Positions 6,001 through 10,783 of a stretch of 10,783 bases of DNA are shown here, piece by piece. The stretch's first letter is position 1, and every line of letters begins with the position of its first letter. A program made the translations under genes and the position numbers. Source of the DNA: an uncultured Lachnospiraceae bacterium (lineage in GTDB: Bacteria > Bacillota > Clostridia > Lachnospirales > Lachnospiraceae); the NCBI GenBank assembly GCA_946549155.1, contig CAMNQN010000111.1:1-10783 (forward strand), in the 5' to 3' direction. Under the pieces are notes generated by a model. It ran no database searches. It was not told the DNA's origin and worked only from the letters and a program-made list of their open reading frames with translations.

Positions 6001-7122
6001 ATGAAGAAAAAAGGATTGGTATCAATGGTATTGGCAGGTGTGATGTCTGTTGCCGCACTGGCGATGCCGGCACTGGCAGAGGAAGAGATTACGATTAAAG
6101 TCGGCTGGGCTCCGCCAAACATTACCGGCGTATTTGCAACTGCTGAGAACAATTTGAAAAAAGCGGCTGAGGATGCGAAAGCTCACGGACTGAATATTGA
6201 GATTACCACCATTGCATCACCGGATGAAACACAGTATGAAAACCAGGTTAAGGCGATTGAAAATTTAATTCAGTCTGATATGGACGTAATCATCTGTTCT
6301 CCGGGATCTCTGGAGGCGGTTCAGGCTTCTCTGGAATCCGCAGTAGCTGCCGGCATTCCGGTAATCCTTGTAAACGTTGGCGAAGATGTTCTGGAAGGAA
6401 ATGACTGGATTTCCTCCGTTATCGGATTTGATAATGTAGACGGCGGTATTGTATCTGGTTATGCGATGCTTGACCAGTTAGGCGGCCCCGGCGTTATTCC
6501 TCCCGGAGATGAAGTGGAAGTGGAACCGGGTACTTATCTTGACGCCGCATGGTGGGAAGATGTTTACAAAGATTTCGATTACAGCACTCTGAGCGGTAAG
6601 GTTGCCATTATCGAGGGTATTGCAGGAAGCTATTACTCCAATGCCAGATTAGAGGGTTTCCACAGTGTAGTTGACAAGGCGGAAGGCATCGAAGTAGTTG
6701 CTACGCTTGCGGCTGACTGGGACAGAGAAAAAGGAACGAAAGCAGCAGAGAATATTCTTCAGGCCCATGAAGACGTAAACGCAATCTGGGCAGCTTCCAA
6801 TGAAATGGGTATTGGCGCGGCAATCGTAGCCGGTAACCTTGGAAAGACCGACGTTCTGATTTCCACCAACGACGGAACACCGGAGTCCATCGGTATGATC
6901 AAGAACGGACAGCTCGTTACTGAAACCTGGCATGGTTTCCCGGAGTGGGGATGGTACGGCGTTCAGTTCGCGGCGCAGCTGGCGCTTGGACAGGCAGAGG
7001 ATGTTCCGCAGTTCTTTGATATCAGACCGAGAACAGTATATGCTGCAAACGCAGATCTGTACTATCCGGACACCACGCTGGAGCCGATTCCGTGGGATGA
7101 CATCATTGCAAACGCAAAATAA
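6001..7122 (+). CDS. Sugar ABC transporter substrate-binding protein (RbsB-like, Peripla_BP_4)
   Basis: This is a predicted extracytoplasmic sugar-binding protein of the ribose/xylose/autoinducer-2 group. The start at 6001 is chosen over an in-frame GTG at 5974 because AAAAGGAGGG lies just upstream and the signal peptide begins there: MKKK, a hydrophobic core to about residue 20, and an ALA cleavage site after residue 26. The mature chain begins EEEI. Family features are the repeated alpha/beta core, DVIICSPGS (95-103), ADWDREKG (238-245), AASNEMGIGA (264-273) and a C-terminal lobe. Residues of about 161-197 (Pro-, Glu- and Trp-rich) form an extra segment before the usual second domain. There is no lipobox: the only cysteine in the 373 residues is Cys99. 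That is unusual for a Gram-positive binding protein. It lies 44 bases after the first SDR gene. The ligand is unknown. Confidence 0.9.
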   Translation: MKKKGLVSMVLAGVMSVAALAMPALAEEEITIKVGWAPPNITGVFATAENNLKKAAEDAKAHGLNIEITTIASPDETQYENQVKAIENLIQSDMDVIICSPGSLEAVQASLESAVAAGIPVILVNVGEDVLEGNDWISSVIGFDNVDGGIVSGYAMLDQLGGPGVIPPGDEVEVEPGTYLDAAWWEDVYKDFDYSTLSGKVAIIEGIAGSYYSNARLEGFHSVVDKAEGIEVVATLAADWDREKGTKAAENILQAHEDVNAIWAASNEMGIGAAIVAGNLGKTDVLISTNDGTPESIGMIKNGQLVTETWHGFPEWGWYGVQFAAQLALGQAEDVPQFFDIRPRTVYAANADLYYPDTTLEPIPWDDIIANAK

Positions 7123-7145
7123 ATAAAAAATGAAATAGAGAATGA

Positions 7146-7179
7146 ATCATAAGGCCCCGCGAAGTCAGGGCCTTATGAT
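7146..7179 (+). promoter_or_regulatory. Perfect intercistronic hairpin
   Basis: ATCATAAGGCCC (7146-7157) and GGGCCTTATGAT (7168-7179) are perfect 12-bp complements around a 10-base loop. It starts 23 bases after the binding-protein stop and ends 19 bases before the ATPase start. No T-run follows, so it is unlikely to stop transcription fully. Such structures after binding-protein genes are known to protect the upstream message, giving excess binding protein over the membrane parts. That role is inferred here. Confidence 0.8.
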
Positions 7180-7198
7180 AAAGAAAGGAAGGAAGGTC

Positions 7199-8710
7199 AT
7201 GGGCAATGCAATTTTGGAGATGCATCACATAAAAAAGTCCTTTGGCGCGACGCAGGCTTTGAAAGATGTGAGCTTTTCTGTGTACCCGGGAGAAGTTCAT
7301 ATGCTCCTCGGAGAAAACGGAGCCGGAAAATCTACTCTGATGAAAATTCTGGCCGGATCTCTTCAGGCAGACAGTGGCCAGATTATCTGGGAAGGAACAG
7401 AGGTTAAGATAAAGAATCCTTCTATGGCACATCAGTTGGGAATCGGTATGGTATATCAGGAATTGGCTTTGGTTGAGCAGATGAATGTGATGGAAAACAT
7501 TCTTATGGGGAATGTGCCTACCTATGGAAATTCTCCGATGATCGACTGGAAGAAAGCTTCTGAAAAATCCAGGGAAATATTAAATCGTGTGGGACTGGGG
7601 AACCTGTCTGCAAAAACCAGATTATCGGACCTTACCCTGGGGGTTCGTCAGTTGATTGAAATTGCGAAGGCATTGTCAAGAAATGCAAAATTATTGATTT
7701 TAGATGAACCGACTTCCGCATTAACCAATGCAGAGGTTGAGACGTTATTTGGTATTATTGAACACTTAAAAACGGAAGGGATTGGTTTTGTGTTTATCAC
7801 ACACAAAATGGAAGAAGTGTTCAGAATGGGAAACAGTGTTACTGTATTGAGAGATGGAGATAAGATCGGGGAAACCAGAAAACTTCATGAAGTTAATGAG
7901 GATGACCTGATTCACGATATGGTAGGCCGCGTGATTACCGAGTTTTATCCGAAGGAACACAACACCAAAAATGGCGAAGTGCTTCTGGAGGTAAAAGGAC
8001 TTTCCGATGAAAAGAATTTCCGGGACGTCAGCTTTAAGGTCCAGAAGGGGGAAGTCCTTGGCGTAGCCGGGTTAGTAGGAAGCGGGACTACGGAGATAAT
8101 GGAAGCGATTTTCGGATTGAGAAAATTTACTTCCGGAAGTATTGTTTTTAACGGGAAAGAATATTCACAGTCACAGCCCAATGTGTCTCTGAGAGAGGGG
8201 ATGGGCATGCTGACCAAAAGCAGAAAGTCCAGCTTGCTGCTTCATATGCCGATTTACCGCAACGTTACTCTTTCCAATATCAGGGATTTTGTGGTAGGAA
8301 AGATATTCCGCCTGAAAAAGAAGGAATTGGACGTGGCGGAGGAGTACAGGAAAAAATTGAATTTGCACGCAAGAACCATCACTCTGAATGCCGGGGATCT
8401 CAGCGGCGGTAACCAGCAGAAGGTAGTTATCGCAAAGCTTTTGTGCGCAAACTGTAAGCTGTTTATCATGGATGATCCTACACGGGGCATTGATGTAGGA
8501 GCGAAGGTAGAGGTATACAATATTTTGAATGAACTCACCAGGAACGGCTGCGGAGTAATCCTGATTTCTTCTGAGATGCCGGAATTGATTGGAATGTCGG
8601 ATCGTATCATCGTAGCCCGCGAAGGAAGGATCGTGGGAGAATTGATGGAAGAAGAGTGTACGCAGGAAAGAATTATGAAGAAGATAGCGGGAGGAGTTAA
8701 TCATGAATAA
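7199..8710 (+). CDS. Sugar ABC transporter ATP-binding protein (RbsA/MglA type)
   Basis: This cytoplasmic energy-coupling subunit has two nucleotide-binding domains in one 503-residue chain, as is usual for the ribose/galactose group. First domain: Walker A GENGAGKST (38-46), Q-loop Gln87, a divergent signature LTLGVRQ (145-151) in place of the usual LSxGxxQ, Walker B LLILDEP (165-171) and switch His202. Second domain: a Walker A without lysine, GLVGSGTTE (291-299), normal for this family; signature LSGGNQQ (401-407); and Walker B FIMDDP (422-427), where the usual Glu is Asp426. The start at 7199 follows AAAGGAAGGAAGG. An in-frame ATG at 7142 would place translation through the intercistronic hairpin and lacks a good site. 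The gene overlaps the permease gene by eight bases, a sign of translational coupling. Ribose, xylose, allose or a polyol are all possible ligands. Confidence 0.93.
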   Translation: MGNAILEMHHIKKSFGATQALKDVSFSVYPGEVHMLLGENGAGKSTLMKILAGSLQADSGQIIWEGTEVKIKNPSMAHQLGIGMVYQELALVEQMNVMENILMGNVPTYGNSPMIDWKKASEKSREILNRVGLGNLSAKTRLSDLTLGVRQLIEIAKALSRNAKLLILDEPTSALTNAEVETLFGIIEHLKTEGIGFVFITHKMEEVFRMGNSVTVLRDGDKIGETRKLHEVNEDDLIHDMVGRVITEFYPKEHNTKNGEVLLEVKGLSDEKNFRDVSFKVQKGEVLGVAGLVGSGTTEIMEAIFGLRKFTSGSIVFNGKEYSQSQPNVSLREGMGMLTKSRKSSLLLHMPIYRNVTLSNIRDFVVGKIFRLKKKELDVAEEYRKKLNLHARTITLNAGDLSGGNQQKVVIAKLLCANCKLFIMDDPTRGIDVGAKVEVYNILNELTRNGCGVILISSEMPELIGMSDRIIVAREGRIVGELMEEECTQERIMKKIAGGVNHE

Positions 8711-9662
8711 AAATTCAAGCAAAATAGCGGAATTGCTTCGCAACGGGAGCTCAATATTAATTTTTCTGATTCTGTTTATTGTTATGTCAATCTGCAGCCC
8801 TAATTTTCTGAAATGGTCCTCCATGATGAACATTTTGCGTCAGTCGGCGGTTCTTGGAATTCTGGCGGTAGGCCAGGCCCTGGTGATTATGGCCGGCGGG
8901 ATTGATCTGTCGGTGGGCGCAATGATGGCATTGGGCGGTTGTGTCATGGCGGTTGGCCAAACGCAGTGGGGATTGCCTCCTGCAGTGGCGGTTATTCTTG
9001 GAATAGCTCTTTCTACGCTGATTGGTTTGTTAAACGGATTTCTGACAGCAAAGGTGGGCCTGTTTGATTTTATCGCGACGCTGGGTACGCAGACGGCGGC
9101 AAACGGTCTGGCGCTGATTGTTACCGGAGGCCTTCCGATTTCCGGTCTGTCCATGGGGATGATCGTGGTCGGCGGACGGGCGATGCCAAATGGTATGCCG
9201 TATTCCGTATTTGTACTGGTAGTGGTTCTGATTGTCGGCTGGGTTTTGCTGGAAAAGACCACCTTTGGACGGAATGTACTGGCCATCGGCGGCAACAAAG
9301 AAGCGGCCCGCGTTTCCGGAATCAATGTAGACGTTACAAAAATTCTGGCAAACACTTTATCTGGCCTGTTTGCGGGTATTGCGGCTTTCGTTCTGGTGGG
9401 ACGTTTGAATTCTGCTAACGCACTGATGGGAACGAACTATGAATTGAACGCCATCGCATCTGTGGTTATCGGCGGAACCAGCATTAATGGCGGAGAAGGA
9501 AGCATGGTGGGTACCCTGATCGGTCTTCTGACGATTGGTACGCTGAACTGTGGTATGGACCTGTTAGGTTTTTCCACCGCGTGGCAGAAGATTACCCTCG
9601 GTATCGTAATTGTAGGCGTAGTAACGATGGATAACTTCAGAAGAAAGAATATGGCGAAATAA
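8703..9662 (+). CDS. Sugar ABC transporter permease (RbsC-like, BPD_transp_2)
   Basis: This inner-membrane channel subunit is probably a homodimer working with the two-domain ATPase and the binding protein of this operon. Its 319 residues fit the family. A short charged N-terminus is followed by about eight to ten hydrophobic segments, the first at about 17-30. Family marks are MAGGIDLSVGAMMALGG (63-79), the cytoplasmic coupling loop GGNKEAARVSGINV (196-209) and IASVVIGGTSINGGEGS (251-267). The start ATG lies inside the ATPase gene end (ATGAATAA). The second SDR gene follows 27 bases after its stop. The substrate cannot be read from the permease. Confidence 0.93.
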   Translation: MNKNSSKIAELLRNGSSILIFLILFIVMSICSPNFLKWSSMMNILRQSAVLGILAVGQALVIMAGGIDLSVGAMMALGGCVMAVGQTQWGLPPAVAVILGIALSTLIGLLNGFLTAKVGLFDFIATLGTQTAANGLALIVTGGLPISGLSMGMIVVGGRAMPNGMPYSVFVLVVVLIVGWVLLEKTTFGRNVLAIGGNKEAARVSGINVDVTKILANTLSGLFAGIAAFVLVGRLNSANALMGTNYELNAIASVVIGGTSINGGEGSMVGTLIGLLTIGTLNCGMDLLGFSTAWQKITLGIVIVGVVTMDNFRRKNMAK

Positions 9663-9689
9663 AAATTTTATCGTATGGGAGGCGGTTTT

Positions 9690-10454
9690 ATGTTTTTACA
9701 GGAGTATTTTGGATTGGATGGAAAGGTGGCAATCGTAACAGGCGGAAGCCAGGGAATTGGGCAGGCCGTTGCAGTTGATCTGGCAAAGGCGGGCGCTACC
9801 GTGGCTCTTTTCTCCAGATCCGGAGCGGATCATACCGTTAAGATGATTGAAGAGGCCGGAAAGGTAGGGAAAAGCTATATTGTAGATGTTCAGTCAGAGG
9901 AATCCATCGAAAAAGGTGTGGCTGCGGTTGTCAGGGATTTTGGCAAAGTGGATATTCTGTTCAATAATGCAGGTATTACGGTACATAAGAATGTACTGGA
10001 AGCGGACAGCAGCGATTGGGAACATATTCTTAAAACTAATTTGCTGGGGGAAGTTGCAATGGCGAAGGCGGTTGCAAAGGTAATGATTGAAAAGAAAATT
10101 AAAGGAAGTATTATCAATATGGGTTCCATGTCCGGATCCATCGTAAATGTTCCCCAGATGCAGACATTGTACAATGTTTCCAAGGCGGCGGTGATTCATA
10201 TGACAAAGTCACTGGCAATCGAATGGGCGGACTATGGCATTCGTGTGAACTCCTTAAGCCCGGGCTATATTGCCACGGAGATGGCATTGTTTGTGGAAGA
10301 AGAGCTGAAACAGCAGTGGATGAAGCTGATTCCGATGCATCGTATGGGAAATCCGCATGAACTGAGCGGCGCCGTAATCTTCCTGGCCTGTGATGCCGCA
10401 GGATATACTACCGGGTCCAATATCATTGTTGACGGAGGATACACTTGTCAGTAA
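9690..10454 (+). CDS. Short-chain dehydrogenase/reductase (SDR), second of two
   Basis: This is a predicted cytoplasmic oxidoreductase of the classical SDR family, similar in pattern to sorbose reductase, arabinitol dehydrogenase and gluconate 5-dehydrogenase-like proteins. The 254 residues show TGGSQGIG (17-24), NNAG (92-95), Asn117, Ser148, and the catalytic Tyr161 and Lys165 in YNVSK. Arg43 after the second beta strand (FSRS) favours NADPH. The start at 9690 is chosen over an in-frame ATG at 9675 because GGGAGGCGG lies between the two, at correct spacing for 9690. It is the last gene of the operon and differs clearly from the first SDR, so the pair is not a recent duplication. A plausible role is to reduce or oxidise a sugar or polyol imported by the transporter. 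An exact activity is not claimed. Confidence 0.88.
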   Translation: MFLQEYFGLDGKVAIVTGGSQGIGQAVAVDLAKAGATVALFSRSGADHTVKMIEEAGKVGKSYIVDVQSEESIEKGVAAVVRDFGKVDILFNNAGITVHKNVLEADSSDWEHILKTNLLGEVAMAKAVAKVMIEKKIKGSIINMGSMSGSIVNVPQMQTLYNVSKAAVIHMTKSLAIEWADYGIRVNSLSPGYIATEMALFVEEELKQQWMKLIPMHRMGNPHELSGAVIFLACDAAGYTTGSNIIVDGGYTCQ

Positions 10455-10505
10455 CAGGGGAGGAAATTTCGCAAATATTCAAATAGCATTTGCAGATTTT
10501 CCCTG
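10455..10505 (+). other. Imperfect hairpin directly after the last operon gene
   Basis: Starting at the base after the stop codon, CAGGG (10455-10459), GGAAA (10462-10466) and GCAAAT (10471-10476) can pair with ATTTGC (10488-10493), TTTCC (10498-10502) and CCCTG (10501-10505). The last two right-hand blocks overlap, so not all pairs form at once. The left arm includes GGGGAGG, a ribosome-binding-like sequence with no start codon at a useful distance. Confidence 0.35.
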
Positions 10506-10515
10506 AGTCAGATAA

Positions 10516-10586
10516 AAAACAGGAATGTTCCGCAGAACCCCTCGTGTTATGATCAAAGAGGTTTGCGGAACATTCCTGTTTTGTTT
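10516..10586. terminator. Long perfect-stem terminator of the operon
   Basis: AAAACAGGAATGTTCCGCA (10516-10534) and its exact 19-base reverse complement (10564-10582) form a perfect stem. It is extended inward by AACC (10536-10539) with GGTT (10560-10563), past one unpaired base. TTTTGTTT follows on the plus strand. The A6 run at 10514-10519 gives a T-run on the minus strand, so the element can work in both directions. The stem is unusually long for an intrinsic terminator. Confidence 0.85.
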
Positions 10587-10665
10587 AAGGGATTAACAAC
10601 GGTATAAACCGAAAATCCCTTTAGAAAGGGAGGATACCCGGCAGTCGGAGAAATCTGCCGGGTAT
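10587..10665 (+). other. Chain of hairpins, possible structured RNA
   Basis: Three foldable units are packed together. First, AAGGGATT (10587-10594) pairs with AATCCCTT (10614-10621) around an inner CGGT-ATAA-ACCG hairpin (10600-10611). Second, TCCCTT (10616-10621) can instead pair with AAGGGA (10626-10631). Third, ATACCCGGCAG (10634-10644) pairs perfectly with CTGCCGGGTAT (10655-10665). The first two compete for the same bases. No T-run follows the last hairpin. I do not recognise a known RNA family. It may be the leader of a gene beyond the window. Confidence 0.4.
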
Positions 10666-10783
10666 ATTATGAAAAAGTTTATTTGAAAAGGAGTAGTGTG
10701 ATTTCTACATTTATGATTGTATAGGGGAGAAATTAAGAAAAAATGATACAGTTTTAAAAATAAATTGAAATAGAAGTGAACAA
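10666..10783 (+). other. AT-rich right edge, no gene seen
   Basis: No frame of useful length is present. A possible weak promoter is TTGAAA (10683-10688) with TACATT (10706-10711) at 17 bases of spacing, pointing out of the window. A nine-codon-scale frame after AAAAGGAG (GTG at 10698) is too short to call. Confidence 0.3.

Noticed and set aside
7142..7198. Upstream in-frame start for the ABC ATPase
   Set aside because: The extra residues would be encoded by the intercistronic hairpin. The start at 7199 has a much better ribosome binding site and matches family N-termini.
10698..10724. Tiny GTG-started frame with a fair ribosome binding site
   Set aside because: It encodes only eight residues and lies in AT-rich sequence without other support.

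Overview
The window looks like chromosomal DNA from a low-to-moderate-GC Firmicute of class Clostridia, most plausibly a gut Lachnospiraceae. The grounds are a type III glutamine synthetase, strong AGGAGG-type ribosome binding sites, sigma-A-like promoters in AT-rich spacers, and a sugar 3-epimerase of the kind known from clostridia. The organism call is inference from gene content, since no rRNA or marker gene is present.

Left part (1-3850): a non-coding stretch of about 370 bases holds two diverged copies of one sequence in opposite orientation (41-97 and 248-304) and a promoter. It is followed by galM (aldose 1-epimerase) with its own weak terminator. Next comes glnN (type III glutamine synthetase) with its own promoter and a structured leader that includes a terminator-like hairpin. 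A bidirectional terminator at 3813-3850 separates glnN from the convergent gene to its right.

Right part (3860-10586): a sugar-catabolism locus. A ketose 3-epimerase gene on the minus strand is divergent from a five-gene plus-strand operon: SDR dehydrogenase, sugar-binding protein, two-domain ABC ATPase, ABC permease, second SDR dehydrogenase. The 465-base divergent spacer carries a promoter for each direction, an operator-like inverted repeat and a long A-rich leader. A perfect 12-bp hairpin sits between the binding-protein and ATPase genes. The operon ends in a very long perfect-stem terminator. The last 200 bases hold a chain of further hairpins and an AT-rich stretch with no recognisable gene.

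Working model (inference): an RbsABC-type importer brings in a rare sugar or polyol, one or both SDR enzymes interconvert polyol and ketose, and the 3-epimerase turns the ketose into a common one such as fructose. No kinase and no regulator are visible, so the pathway is incomplete within the window. Nothing here is clearly a new system. The items most worth a second look are the repeat pair ahead of galM, the sugar-binding protein that lacks a lipobox cysteine, the glnN leader and the unexplained hairpin chain at the right end.
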